A stretch of DNA of 64,000 bases from Bacteroidales bacterium (GCA_017620335.1 JAFZQO010000053.1:1-64000); one strand, 5' to 3'; counted from the stretch's first letter, positions 43,263 to 52,109 are shown. Translations and numbers: made by a program. The notes: generated by a model not told the origin, from the letters alone.

Positions 43263-44476
43263 GGCGTCTGGCTGCATACATCCTCATACCCCTGCTGCTT
43301 TCCGTCTCCCTGGCGGCCGGCGCCCAGGACACGTCCGCACAGAAGTCGCGCCGCGACCGCCTCGAACAGGAGATCGCCATCATCGACGGCCAGCTCCGCG
43401 AAAATGCCACCCGCAACTCCAACGCACTCAACACCCTGGCGCTGGTCCAGCAGAAGATCGAACTCCGCAGGGGCCTGATCAGGGAAGGCGAACAGGAGAT
43501 AGCAAGGCTGGACGGCGAGATACGCCGCAAGCAGATGCGCATAGACAGCCTCCAGGTCAGGCTCGACACGATGACCTATTACTATAACAAGCTGGTCAAG
43601 GGCGCGTACAAGAACCGCGACGCCCGGGTTTGGTATATGTACATCCTCGCCAGCGAAAACCTCGCACAAGGCCTGCGCCGCTATTCCTTCCTGAAGAACC
43701 TCTCCCGCGAGATGAACACCCAGGGTGTGAAGATCAAGGAGGCCAAGGCCGTGCTCGAGGACGAGAGGGAGCAGCTCGGCGCGCTTCGCAGCGAAGCTGC
43801 CGAACTCCAGCGGGAGCGCGTGGCCGAGCTGGAGCGCCTCAAGCGCGAGGAGGCTACCGCACAGCAGACCATCCAGGTGCTGAAGAAAGAGAAGAACCGG
43901 TACCAGAGCCAGCTCAACTCCAAGCGGAAGGAGGTGGAGGCCCTCAACAAGGAGATAGCCCGCATCATCGCGGAGGCAATGAAATCCTCGGCCTCGACCG
44001 CAAGCTCCAAGAAGAACACCAAGACCTCCAATGCCAAGAAGGCCGAGCCGATAGATTATACCCTGGCCAACGAGTTCGCCGCCAACAAGGGCAAACTCCC
44101 CTGGCCGGCCGAAGGCCCCGTTGTGGAGAAGTTCGGAGCCCAGTACCATCCTGTATACACCCAGCTCAAGCTCCCTGACAACGAAGGCATTTCCATCGCC
44201 CTTACCAGCGGCACCCAGGTCAAGGCGGTGTTCGACGGCGTGGTCAAGAGCGTCATCGTACAGCCGGGATACAACAAGTGCGTGCTGGTCCAGCACGGCG
44301 ACTACTTCACTTTCTACTGCAAGCTGGGGACGGTGTCCGTGAAGGCCGGAGACAAGGTCACCACGGGACAGGTGCTTGGCGCGGTCGAGCCCATCGGCGG
44401 CTCGACGCAGCTGCACTTCCAGCTTTGGTCCTCGAAGGGGCCGCAGGATCCCGCCCCCTGGCTGAGGCCGCGGTAA
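43259..44476 (+). CDS. EnvC-type murein hydrolase activator
   Basis: This 405-residue protein has a signal peptide ending near AAGAQ and a long coiled coil (about residues 28-255). The linker is Ser/Thr/Lys-rich (SSASTASSKKNTKTS). The C-terminal LytM (M23-like) domain begins at KGKLPWPAEGPVVEKFG. The zinc ligands of active M23 enzymes are incomplete: the HxxxD segment is replaced by NEGISIALTSG and the final HxH by LHFQLW. As in E. coli EnvC, it probably activates amidases rather than cutting peptidoglycan itself. It is followed by a strong hairpin. Confidence 0.9.
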   Translation: MRRLAAYILIPLLLSVSLAAGAQDTSAQKSRRDRLEQEIAIIDGQLRENATRNSNALNTLALVQQKIELRRGLIREGEQEIARLDGEIRRKQMRIDSLQVRLDTMTYYYNKLVKGAYKNRDARVWYMYILASENLAQGLRRYSFLKNLSREMNTQGVKIKEAKAVLEDEREQLGALRSEAAELQRERVAELERLKREEATAQQTIQVLKKEKNRYQSQLNSKRKEVEALNKEIARIIAEAMKSSASTASSKKNTKTSNAKKAEPIDYTLANEFAANKGKLPWPAEGPVVEKFGAQYHPVYTQLKLPDNEGISIALTSGTQVKAVFDGVVKSVIVQPGYNKCVLVQHGDYFTFYCKLGTVSVKAGDKVTTGQVLGAVEPIGGSTQLHFQLWSSKGPQDPAPWLRPR

Positions 44477-44484
44477 AAAAAATA

Positions 44485-44506
44485 GGCGCGGACTGATGTC
44501 CGCGCC
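44485..44506 (+). terminator. Terminator hairpin of the TPR-envC operon
   Basis: GGCGCGGAC (44485-44493) and GTCCGCGCC (44498-44506) form a 9-bp GC-rich stem with loop TGAT just after the stop codon. A T run is lacking on the plus strand. On the minus strand the A-rich upstream stretch would provide one. Confidence 0.65.
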
Positions 44507-44515
44507 CTGACAAAG

Positions 44516-44591
44516 TGAAAAAAGCGTATCGTCAAATTGAACAACACGATCTTTCAATATTGTAGTTTTCTCTTCTCCTGATACAAATATA
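44516..44591 (-). ncRNA. Possible short minus-strand transcript
   Basis: A TATATTTG box (44584-44591, minus strand) is followed by about 65 bases without an open reading frame. A weak hairpin (ATCGT/ACGAT arms) follows, and then six T residues near 44516. This could be a small RNA. There is no -33 box and the stem is only 5 bp, so the evidence is thin. Confidence 0.2.
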
Positions 44592-44650
44592 GGGTTTTCC
44601 GCCGTGATTGGCCCCCATGAAAGGGAAAAAGTTATCAACAATGAAAAAAC

Positions 44651-44680
44651 AAAGCTGTTAACTATCTGGTTAACAGCTTT
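44651..44680. terminator. Terminator of the phosphopantetheinyl transferase gene
   Basis: AAAGCTGTTAAC (44651-44662) and GTTAACAGCTTT (44669-44680) form a perfect 12-bp stem with loop TATCTG. T runs follow on both strands, the longer on the minus strand. The stop codon of the minus-strand gene is 5 bases away. Confidence 0.8.
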
Positions 44681-44684
44681 TTGA

Positions 44685-45326
44685 TTACTCGCGGACCCAG
44701 ACCAGGACGTGCCGGTCGAAGGTGATGTATTCGAGTTCCAGCTCCTCTTCGTACCCGTCCTTGTGGATGAAGGTCGCTTCAAGTTCGCCTTCTCCCTTCG
44801 AGCGGAAGCGCTCGATCTCGATCTGCTCCACGAAATCGACGTTGTACTGCGACATCTTCTTGAAGATGGCTTCCTTGGCGCACCAGTAGATGGCGAGTTG
44901 CTCGTTCTTCTCCTCGCGGTCGTCCTCCAGGTCGTCGATCTCGTCCTCGGAGAGGGCCTTCTTCTCCACGACGGAGAAGTCGCGGTCCAGTGATTCGATG
45001 TCGATGCCGACCTCGTCGTTCTGGTCGAGGATCACTGCCACATATTTCTCGGTATGGGTGATGCTCAGGTTGATGGAATCGTTCTCTATGTAAGGCTTGC
45101 CGTTGTCGTGGTGGGCGAGGTAAACCTTGTCGTCGAAGAGCTCGTTGAGCAGGGCCCGCACCGCCAGGCGCTGCTTGCGGAGGGACTCGCTCTTGATGAA
45201 CGATATCTCCTCCATCTCGTCGGCGGGGGTGGAACTCAGCTCGCGCAACTCCTCCTCCGTCTCGGTGATCTGCCAGACGGCGACTTTGGCGGTGTTGTCA
45301 AGCTCTTTCAGTAAATAAAGTGCCAT
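44685..45326 (-). CDS. 4'-phosphopantetheinyl transferase superfamily protein
   Basis: This 213-residue protein transfers phosphopantetheine from CoA to carrier proteins. The Sfp-type motifs are present: NLSITHTEKYVAVI, the magnesium site VGIDIE and WCAKEAIFK. It stands alone, without fatty-acid or polyketide genes nearby, so its carrier-protein partner is not shown. It is preceded by an unusually long leader (45327-45500) with long-range complementarity. Confidence 0.92.
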   Translation of the reverse strand: MALYLLKELDNTAKVAVWQITETEEELRELSSTPADEMEEISFIKSESLRKQRLAVRALLNELFDDKVYLAHHDNGKPYIENDSINLSITHTEKYVAVILDQNDEVGIDIESLDRDFSVVEKKALSEDEIDDLEDDREEKNEQLAIYWCAKEAIFKKMSQYNVDFVEQIEIERFRSKGEGELEATFIHKDGYEEELELEYITFDRHVLVWVRE

Positions 45327-45500
45327 AAAGTTCAGTTTGTGACACGACGGAGCGGCCGGAGACTATCGTCCCGACTGGTTCAAATCGTATGTCTGTACAT
45401 GAAGTATGTCAACGGGTCCTCAGAGGCTGGGTCCGCTTGCATGCCGGTGTCTGTAAGAGTACAACTGGGAGGCTCCATACTAAGTGTCAAGTGTTCAACG
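45327..45500 (-). ncRNA. Long structured leader or separate rod-like RNA
   Basis: About 170 bases lie between a -7-type box and the phosphopantetheinyl transferase start, without coding potential. Complementary segments are nested in order: 45340-45345 with 45484-45489, 45349-45353 with 45472-45476, 45369-45372 with 45467-45470, and 45394-45398 with 45459-45463. This would give a rod-shaped RNA. The duplicated GGGTCC motif near the tip is also notable. It could be a leader controlling the downstream gene or a separate RNA of 6S-like shape. No known family was recognised. Confidence 0.35.
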
Positions 45501-45503
45501 TTG

Positions 45504-45511
45504 CAAATATA
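45504..45511 (-). promoter_or_regulatory. -7 box of the leader/phosphopantetheinyl transferase transcript
   Basis: TATATTTG on the minus strand is a perfect TANNTTTG box. TTTG at 45528-45531 is 16 bases upstream, shorter than the usual 19-21. Confidence 0.45.
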
Positions 45512-45564
45512 ACGTTTTTTTTGATTTCAAAGAAATACACACCGCTTTTGTCATATATTTTGAG

Positions 45565-45572
45565 TATATTTG
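45565..45572 (+). promoter_or_regulatory. -7 box of mdh
   Basis: TATATTTG lies 40 bases before the mdh start codon. The nearest TTTG (45547-45550) is 14 bases upstream, closer than usual. Confidence 0.5.
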
Positions 45573-45612
45573 CGTCCTCAAAACGAGTTATTGATTTATT
45601 AAATAGTTTATT

Positions 45613-46605
45613 ATGAAATTCTTGACTGACGAAAAATTGCTCATTGTCGGCGCCGGCGGCATGATCGGCTCCAACATGGCCCAGACCGCCATGATGCTCG
45701 GTCTCACCCCGAACATCTGTCTTTATGACATCTACGAGCCCGGTGTGCATGGCGTTGCGGAAGAAATGTATCACTGCGCCTTCCCCGAGGCCAACATCAC
45801 ATGGACCGTCGACCCCGAGGTCGCGTTCAAGGATGCCAAGTACATCATCTCCTCCGGCGGCGCCCCGCGCAAGGAAGGCATGACCCGCGAGGACCTGCTC
45901 AAGGGCAACTGCCAGATCGCCGCCGAGTTCGGTGAGCTCATCGAGAAGTACTGCCCTGACGTGAAGCACGTTGTCGTCATCTTCAACCCCGCCGATGTCA
46001 CGGCCCTCACCGCCCTCATCCGCTCGGGCCTGAAGCCCAACCAGCTGACTTCCCTCGCCGCCCTCGACTCCACCCGTCTGCAGGAGGCCCTCGCGGCCGA
46101 GTGCGGCGTCCAGCAGTGCAAGGTGACCAACGCCTACACCTACGGCGGTCACGGAGAGGCCATGGCAGTCTTCGCCTCCGAGGCCCTCATCGACGGCAAG
46201 CCCATTTCCGAGTACAACATCTCCGAGGAGCGCTGGGCAGAGATCAAGCACACCACAATCCAGGGCGGTTCCAACATCATCAAGCTCCGCGGCCGCAGCT
46301 CCTTCCAGAGCCCTGCCTACCAGGCCGTCAAGATGATCGAGGCCGCCATGGGAGGCGAGAAGTTCACCTGGCCCGCCGGCTGCTATGTCAACTGCGACAA
46401 AATCGGCTTCAAGAACGTCATGATGGCCATGCCGACCGTCATCGACGCCGACGGCGTCCACTACACCGCTCCGAAGGGCACTCCCGAGGAGATGGCCGCC
46501 CTCCAGGCGTCCTACGAGCACCTCTGCAAGATGCGCGACGAGATTGTCTCCCTCGGCATCGTCCCCCCTGTCGCCGAGTGGTACAAGGAGAATCCAAACC
46601 TTTAG
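45613..46605 (+). CDS. mdh: Malate dehydrogenase
   Basis: This 330-residue protein of the lactate/malate dehydrogenase family has the NAD motif IVGAGGMIGSNMAQ near residue 13. It also has the Asp of the ICLYDIYEPG segment for NAD preference, SSGGAPRKEGMTREDLL around the mobile loop, and VVIFNPADV and YGGHGEAMAVF for the catalytic His region. Residue order fits the malate dehydrogenase group usual in Bacteroidales. The substrate assignment is by family, since malate and lactate enzymes are similar. It interconverts malate and oxaloacetate in fumarate fermentation. Confidence 0.9.
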   Translation: MKFLTDEKLLIVGAGGMIGSNMAQTAMMLGLTPNICLYDIYEPGVHGVAEEMYHCAFPEANITWTVDPEVAFKDAKYIISSGGAPRKEGMTREDLLKGNCQIAAEFGELIEKYCPDVKHVVVIFNPADVTALTALIRSGLKPNQLTSLAALDSTRLQEALAAECGVQQCKVTNAYTYGGHGEAMAVFASEALIDGKPISEYNISEERWAEIKHTTIQGGSNIIKLRGRSSFQSPAYQAVKMIEAAMGGEKFTWPAGCYVNCDKIGFKNVMMAMPTVIDADGVHYTAPKGTPEEMAALQASYEHLCKMRDEIVSLGIVPPVAEWYKENPNL

Positions 46606-46634
46606 TCAGCCATCGCGACCCGCGACAATCGTTC

Positions 46635-46669
46635 AATTGCCCTGCCCTCGCTTCGAAGGCGGGGCAATT
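46635..46669 (+). terminator. Hairpin after mdh
   Basis: AATTGCCC (46635-46642) pairs with GGGCAATT (46662-46669), with further partial pairing inside. It is followed only by ATCC and then the tsaE start, so termination may be partial. Confidence 0.45.
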
Positions 46670-46680
46670 ATCCTCAAGAG

Positions 46681-47106
46681 ATGGAGCATAAGATAGTCAT
46701 ACCGGACATAAGCGCGCTGGATGGGGCGGCGAGGGAGTTCCTCGGACAGATCGGGGACAATAAGCTCGTTGCATTCTACGCCCCGATGGGGGCGGGAAAG
46801 ACGACGTTCACCACGGCGGTGTGCAGGGCGCTGGGCGTCGAGGGCGACGCCGTCAGCAGCCCGACCTTCTCCATCGTCAACGAATACCGCACCAAGGACG
46901 GGGAATCCGTCTTCCACTTTGATTTCTACCGCATCAACAAGGTCTCCGAGGCTCTCGACATAGGTTTCTACGACTATATCGACAGCGGCTGCCTCTGTCT
47001 CATGGAATGGCCGGAGAACATAGAGGATATCATACCCGACGAAACCGTCCGGGTCCGCATAAGCGTGGACCCGGACGGAACGAGGGTGCTCTCCTGGGAG
47101 GACTAG
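46681..47106 (+). CDS. tsaE: tRNA threonylcarbamoyladenosine biosynthesis ATPase TsaE
   Basis: This 141-residue P-loop ATPase is needed for t6A modification. It has Walker A APMGAGKTTF, SSPTFSIVNEYR, FHFDFYRI and CLMEWPENI, all diagnostic. Its pathway partner tsaC is at 20.2-20.8 kb. The gene converges on a GH3 gene and their stop codons share four bases, CTAG at 47103-47106. Confidence 0.94.
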   Translation: MEHKIVIPDISALDGAAREFLGQIGDNKLVAFYAPMGAGKTTFTTAVCRALGVEGDAVSSPTFSIVNEYRTKDGESVFHFDFYRINKVSEALDIGFYDYIDSGCLCLMEWPENIEDIIPDETVRVRISVDPDGTRVLSWED

Positions 47107-49388
47107 AACTTGTAACTTACGGATTTGAGGTCTGCGGAGGCTGAACTGCCGCCGCAGAGGAGTTCGTACTGTCCGCGGACCGGGACCATGTCCTGGTCTT
47201 TTTCAGACCACCACAGGAATGTCTCCTTGTCGAGCGGGATGCTGACCCTGACGGTCTGTCCGGCGGGGACGCTCACGCGGCGGAAAGCCCTGAGGGTCTT
47301 GACCGGACCGGCGGTGTCGTCCGGCTTGCGGACGTAAAGCTGGACCACCTCGGTGCCGTCGACGGAGCCGGTGTTGGTAAGGTCGAACTCCACCTTCTTC
47401 CCCTTGACCCTGGGTTCACCGTAAACGAAGCTGGTGTAGCTCAGGCCGTAGCCGAAGGGATAGAGCGGATCGCCGCGGAAATAGCGGTATGTGTGCCCCT
47501 CCATGTTATAGTCCTCGACATCAGGAAGCTGGTCCACATTCTTGTAGAAGGTGACGGGAAGCTTGCCTGAAGGATTGACGTCGCCGAAAAGGACGTCGGC
47601 GATGGCGGTGCCGCCCTCCTGGCCGGGATACCAGGCCTGAAGTATGGCGTCGCAGCTACCGGTCTCGGGGACGAGGCCGATGGCGCAGCCGGAGAAGTTG
47701 ACCAGGACGACCTTCTTGCCCGCGTCATGCAGGGCCTTGAGCAGGCGGCGCTGCACGCCGGGCAGCTCGATGTCCGTGCGGTCGCCGCCGGAGAATCCGG
47801 GGAGCTGGACGCGCATCTCCTCGCCTTCGAAACGAGGGGAGATGCCACCGGCGAATACCACCACGTCGACGCCTTCAAGTTTCTTGAGGACGGCGGCCTC
47901 GTCGAGCGCCGGCAGGAAACTGCGGCGCTGCTCCTCGTCGCGGCGGATATAGTTCCTTATGTCATCCACGCTCACGGCATAACGCCTGGCCGCAGCCTCC
48001 AGCTGAGCCTCGCTCGCGCCGATGAGGTTGGCGTAAGCCGAACCCTGGGGCGCATATTCGGCGTCTATGATGCCGCAGGCACGGTCGTACACCAGGTCAG
48101 GAACGCGGGCCTGCATGGCCTGCAGAAGGGTAATCGTACTCTTCGGTACGGGATTGTAATTGCCCCACTGCATCTGTGCGTCATCAGCATTCGGTCCGAT
48201 GAGGGCTATTTTCTGGCCGGCCTTCAAAGGCAGCACTCCGTTGTTCTGCAGGAGGACCATGGTCTCGTGGGCGATGTCAAGCGACAGGGCCCGGTGCTCC
48301 GGACCCTCCACGATGGCGGGGTCGAGGCCGTCCCAGGGGGACTCACCGTCCATCTCTCCCAGGCGGAAGCGCTCGGTCAGCACGCGCAGGAGGTTGCGGT
48401 CGAGGTCCTCCTCCTTCAGGAGGTCCTGGCTGACGGCGGCCGGAATCTTGGAGAAGGTCGAGCCGCATTCCACGTCGAGGCCGTTGGCCACGGCCAGCGC
48501 GGCGGCCTCCTCGCCCGTAGCCACGAAGCCGTGGCGGCCGGGCTCGAAGAAGTCGGGAATGGCCCAGCAGTCGGACACCACAAGGCCCTTGTAACCCCAT
48601 TCCTCACGCAGGATCTTCTGCACCAGATACTCGGAAGCGGCGCAGGGATAACCCCTGAAGCGGTTGTAGGCGGTCATCACCTCCTTCACGCCGGCCTTGG
48701 TCACAAGGTCCTTGAAGGCGGGAAGATAAGTCTCGCGGAGATCCCTCTCGCTCACCTGGGCGTCGAAGCGGTGGCGGTTGCTCTCCAGTCCGGAGTGCAC
48801 CGCGTAGTGCTTCGCACAGGCATGCGCCTTGAGAACGTCGGCGTCAGGGTCGCCCTGTAAGCCACGCACGACGGCCATGCCGAGCTGGCCCATCAGATAG
48901 GGGTCCTCACCGTATGTCTCCATGCCGCGGCCCCAGCGCGGGTCGCGGAAGATGTTGAGGTTGGGGGTCCAGAAAGAAAGGCCGGCGTACTGGTAAACCC
49001 GCCCGTTCTCAGCGGCGATGCGGTTCTTGACACGGGCCTCGTCGGAAACGGCAGTAAAGACGGTCTCTATCTTGTCCGCATCGAAGGATGCCGCCATGCC
49101 TATCGGCTGGGGGAAAACGGTGGCGCTGCCGTTGCGGGCCACGCCGTGCAGGGCCTCGCTCCACCAGTTGTAGGCCTTGATGCCCAGCCTCTCGACGGCC
49201 GGGGAATTGTACTGGACCAGGCCGGCCTTCTCCTCAAGGGTGAGCTTGGAGAGCAGGTCCTTGGCCCGAACCTCGGCGGGCAGGCTCTTGTCGGTGTAGG
49301 AAATCTCCTTGGGAGAACAGGCCGCGAAGGCGGCCAGGACGCATGCCGCAGCGATGGCGGCCTTGAAGCATTTTCTAAGGTTTATCAT
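47103..49388 (-). CDS. GH3 family lipoprotein (beta-glucosidase/beta-xylosidase type)
   Basis: This 761-residue GH3 enzyme has a lipoprotein signal (AFAAC, Cys24). The N-terminal (beta/alpha)8 domain carries FWTPNLNIFRDPRWGRGMET, KHYAVHSG and the nucleophile Asp273 in GLVVSDCW. The C-terminal sandwich (IALIGPNADDAQMQWGNYNP) and a fibronectin III-like domain (GTEVVQLYVRKPDD) follow. It cleaves terminal beta-linked sugars outside the inner membrane. It shares its stop codon bases with tsaE and has a clear promoter. Confidence 0.94.
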   Translation of the reverse strand: MINLRKCFKAAIAAACVLAAFAACSPKEISYTDKSLPAEVRAKDLLSKLTLEEKAGLVQYNSPAVERLGIKAYNWWSEALHGVARNGSATVFPQPIGMAASFDADKIETVFTAVSDEARVKNRIAAENGRVYQYAGLSFWTPNLNIFRDPRWGRGMETYGEDPYLMGQLGMAVVRGLQGDPDADVLKAHACAKHYAVHSGLESNRHRFDAQVSERDLRETYLPAFKDLVTKAGVKEVMTAYNRFRGYPCAASEYLVQKILREEWGYKGLVVSDCWAIPDFFEPGRHGFVATGEEAAALAVANGLDVECGSTFSKIPAAVSQDLLKEEDLDRNLLRVLTERFRLGEMDGESPWDGLDPAIVEGPEHRALSLDIAHETMVLLQNNGVLPLKAGQKIALIGPNADDAQMQWGNYNPVPKSTITLLQAMQARVPDLVYDRACGIIDAEYAPQGSAYANLIGASEAQLEAAARRYAVSVDDIRNYIRRDEEQRRSFLPALDEAAVLKKLEGVDVVVFAGGISPRFEGEEMRVQLPGFSGGDRTDIELPGVQRRLLKALHDAGKKVVLVNFSGCAIGLVPETGSCDAILQAWYPGQEGGTAIADVLFGDVNPSGKLPVTFYKNVDQLPDVEDYNMEGHTYRYFRGDPLYPFGYGLSYTSFVYGEPRVKGKKVEFDLTNTGSVDGTEVVQLYVRKPDDTAGPVKTLRAFRRVSVPAGQTVRVSIPLDKETFLWWSEKDQDMVPVRGQYELLCGGSSASADLKSVSYKF

Positions 49389-49418
49389 CTCGTTTTGGTT
49401 GTTGGATGCAACTTTCCT

Positions 49419-50531
49419 TCAAAAATAATGAAAGTCCGTTGCAATTCCAACTGTCCCCTGCTCTTTGTCTCCGGCCCGGGCGGATTCTTCCACGAGCGAA
49501 ACCTCGGTCACGAAACCGTTGAGGTCCAGGCTGAACATGGTCTCCCCGTCCAGCCACAGGAAAGGCCGCTCATCCGCTGAAAAGGGATTCAAGGCCATGT
49601 ACAGATGTCTGCCGGACACGCATGCGTTGCGGAAAGACAGGAACAGCATCGGCCGGCTTATGTACACGGAGGTGGGCCAAAGAGGGGAATAGACGGTGAT
49701 ACGGCCCTCCTTAGAGACGGCTACCACGGTCTTCCATGAGCCGTCCCAATATGTATAAACACCTATGGAAGAAGTCTTTACCAGGGTGATATCGGGCGCG
49801 CCGTCCCGGATGCGGATGTCATACATCCGCCCGTCCGGGACGGCCACGCGCGACTCCGTCCCGTCCTCCACGACATACCACACCTTATCGTCGCCGGAGG
49901 GTTCCCAATAACTGAAATACATGTGTCCCCCTTCACGGTACAGGGCCCCCGTGGGATAGTCGGGACGGGCGGAGATGTGTGCGGCTATACCGCCGTCCGG
50001 ACGGGAGAACAGTTCCTCTCCATTTCGGCGGAGGGAGAAGCCCTTCCCGCTGCGGCTCCGTCCCAGGGTGTAGACGTCCGTCCCTTCCACCAGAAGACCG
50101 CACAGAAGTTCACGTCCAGGATAGGAGAAGAGCCCCTCCCCGTCCCTGCCTATGACGGTTTCGTCTCCGGAGCAGGATTCGGTATAAATGTGCCCGCCGG
50201 AGAAATGGTGCAAGTCCGGGTCAAGGCCGGCCAGGCATCCGGGGCCGGCCGGTATCTCCATCACCCGGACACTGTCCCGGTACAGGATTATCTTTCCGTT
50301 CACCTCCCCGAATGAAGTGTCACGGCGCCAGTCGTAACCCTCCGGGAATTCCACCGCGGTCATATATATGACGGTATCCTTCTCCGCCTCCGTGCGTACC
50401 GGGACTCCCCCTCCCCTGACGCTCTCGACGAAACGGTCGCTGAAAGCGTCCGACTTATGCAGGCCTCCGCCCTCACGTACGCAGCCTTGCAATACTGACA
50501 GGATCAGTATCATTTTCAACAGGTTTTTCAT
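49419..50531 (-). CDS. Lipoprotein of unknown function
   Basis: This 370-residue protein has a lipoprotein signal (VLQGC, Cys17). The mature part contains repeated short beta units with Tyr/Trp-Gly patterns (VYTLGRSRSGKGFSL, MYFSYWEPSGDDKVWYVVED, VYTYWDGSWKTVV). This could be a beta-propeller, but I do not recognise a family. It is 30 bases upstream of the GH3 gene on the same strand, and the GH3 promoter lies within its 3' end. It is preceded by comM (12 bases). Confidence 0.7.
   Translation of the reverse strand: MKNLLKMILILSVLQGCVREGGGLHKSDAFSDRFVESVRGGGVPVRTEAEKDTVIYMTAVEFPEGYDWRRDTSFGEVNGKIILYRDSVRVMEIPAGPGCLAGLDPDLHHFSGGHIYTESCSGDETVIGRDGEGLFSYPGRELLCGLLVEGTDVYTLGRSRSGKGFSLRRNGEELFSRPDGGIAAHISARPDYPTGALYREGGHMYFSYWEPSGDDKVWYVVEDGTESRVAVPDGRMYDIRIRDGAPDITLVKTSSIGVYTYWDGSWKTVVAVSKEGRITVYSPLWPTSVYISRPMLFLSFRNACVSGRHLYMALNPFSADERPFLWLDGETMFSLDLNGFVTEVSLVEESARAGDKEQGTVGIATDFHYF
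49420..49450 (-). promoter_or_regulatory. Promoter of the GH3 lipoprotein gene
   Basis: On the minus strand, TTG (49448-49450), 20 bases, then TATTTTTG (49420-49427) match the Bacteroidota consensus. The start site near 49414 leaves a leader of about 26 bases. Confidence 0.6.
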
Positions 50532-50543
50532 AGTCGTATTGTT

Positions 50544-52109
50544 TTATTGTCCAAGGTTCTGGCGGTCGAGGAAACGGTATCCGGCCGCCTCTATGATGTG
50601 TCCGGGAAGGATTTCCTCCGCTCCATCGATGTCGGCTATTGTCCGGGCCACGCGGATGATGCGGTAGAAGGCACGCATGGACAGGTTCATCCTTTCCATT
50701 ATCTTGGACATGGCCTCACGGCAGGTTTCCGACAGGACGCAGTACTTCTCTATCTGCTTGTTGTTCATCTCGGCGTTGGTAAAGATAGGCTCCTGGGCGA
50801 AGCGGTGCTTCTGCGCGATGCGCGCCTTAAGCACGCGCGCCGCCACGTCGGCGCTCGGCTCGCCGCGCCGCGCCGCCAGCATCCGCTGCGAATCAAGGGG
50901 ATGGAGCCAGAGATGTATGTCTATGCGGTCCAGGATCGGGCCGCTGAGCTTAGAGAGATAGGATATGCGCTGCGAGGGGGTGCAGGTGCATTTGTCCCCC
51001 TCGCCGTAATAGCCGCAGGGGCAGGGGTTTGAAGCGGCGACGAGCATGAATGAGGCCGGGTAGCTCACCTTGGCCTTGAGCCGCGAGACCGTTACCGTGC
51101 GGTCCTCCAGCGGGCCTCGCAGGGCCTCGATGACCGAGCGCGGCATCTGGTTGAACTCGTCGAGAAAAAGGACCCCGCCGTGCGCCAGGGTGATCTCTCC
51201 GGGGATGATGTTGTCCCCCGCCCCGCCGCCGACGATGGCCGGCAGCGAAGCGCTGTAGTGCGGCGTGCGAAAAGGGCGGGTGCGGATCAGGCCGGGGGCC
51301 TGCCCGCCCAGCCCGGCGACGGAATATATCTTGCTCGTCACCACGGACTCTTCGTGCGTCATGGGCGGCAGTATGCCGGACATGGCCTTCGCAAGCGAAC
51401 TCTTGCCGCTGCCCGGCGGGCCCATCATTATGAGATTGTGCCCGCCCGCGGCGGCTATCTCCACGCCGCGCTTGGCCCCCTCCTGCCCGATGATGTCGGC
51501 AAAATCCATTACCCCGGACGTTTCGGGGCGGACATGCTGCCGGGCGCGCTGGAGTTTCCTCCAGGTGCGGGTGTTGCGGATAAGGAGCTCCTGACAGTCC
51601 TCCACGCCCTTCAGGATGCGGACGCATTCGGCAAGCGTCTCCACGCCATAAATGTCAATGTCCGTGAACTCCGCCGCCTCGACGGCGGAGTGCAAGGGCA
51701 GGATGCAGGCCTTCATCCCGCGGGCGCGGGCCATGTCCGCGACGGGCAGGGCGCCCGCTATGTCGCGGACGGCCCCGTCCAGTCCGAGCTCCCCCATGAC
51801 CAGGAAGTCGCACAGGGCGGGGAATTCCCCCTGCCCGGAAGCGGCTATGATGCCCACGGCTATGGGCAGGTCGTAGCCGCTCCCGCTCTTGTGCAGGTCC
51901 GCCGGGGCGAGGTTGATGACTATCTTACGGCCGGGGATATGGTACTCCAGGGCCTGAAGGGCGGTGATGGTCCTCAGGAGGCTTTCCTTGACGGCGGTGT
52001 CCGCCAGGCCGACCAGATGGATCCCGATACCGGGGACCACGTCCACCTCCACGGTGACGGGGACTGCGTCTATGCCGATGCACTTCGCTCCGATGATGTT
52101 TACAAGCAT
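50544..52109 (-). CDS. comM: YifB/ComM-family magnesium-chelatase-like AAA+ ATPase
   Basis: This 521-residue protein has an N-terminal Lon-protease-like fold (VDVVPGIGIHLVGLADTAVK) and an AAA+ domain with Walker A MGPPGSGKSSLAKAM and Walker B GGVLFLDEFNQ. A C-terminal Mg-chelatase-type region contains CPCGYYGEGDKCTC and the late LSMRAFYRIIRVARTIAD. ComM is a branch-migration helicase that helps integrate DNA during natural transformation. It is the first gene of a minus-strand run. Confidence 0.93.
   Translation of the reverse strand: MLVNIIGAKCIGIDAVPVTVEVDVVPGIGIHLVGLADTAVKESLLRTITALQALEYHIPGRKIVINLAPADLHKSGSGYDLPIAVGIIAASGQGEFPALCDFLVMGELGLDGAVRDIAGALPVADMARARGMKACILPLHSAVEAAEFTDIDIYGVETLAECVRILKGVEDCQELLIRNTRTWRKLQRARQHVRPETSGVMDFADIIGQEGAKRGVEIAAAGGHNLIMMGPPGSGKSSLAKAMSGILPPMTHEESVVTSKIYSVAGLGGQAPGLIRTRPFRTPHYSASLPAIVGGGAGDNIIPGEITLAHGGVLFLDEFNQMPRSVIEALRGPLEDRTVTVSRLKAKVSYPASFMLVAASNPCPCGYYGEGDKCTCTPSQRISYLSKLSGPILDRIDIHLWLHPLDSQRMLAARRGEPSADVAARVLKARIAQKHRFAQEPIFTNAEMNNKQIEKYCVLSETCREAMSKIMERMNLSMRAFYRIIRVARTIADIDGAEEILPGHIIEAAGYRFLDRQNLGQ

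Noticed and set aside
41628-43277. A 549-codon minus-strand frame opposite the TPR gene.
   Set aside because: It mirrors the TPR gene in antisense and has no signal or motif. The plus-strand gene is well supported.
43121-44782. A 553-codon minus-strand frame opposite envC.
   Set aside because: It spans a real gene, a terminator and the end of the next gene, and shows no domain. The envC reading has a signal peptide, coiled coil and LytM domain.
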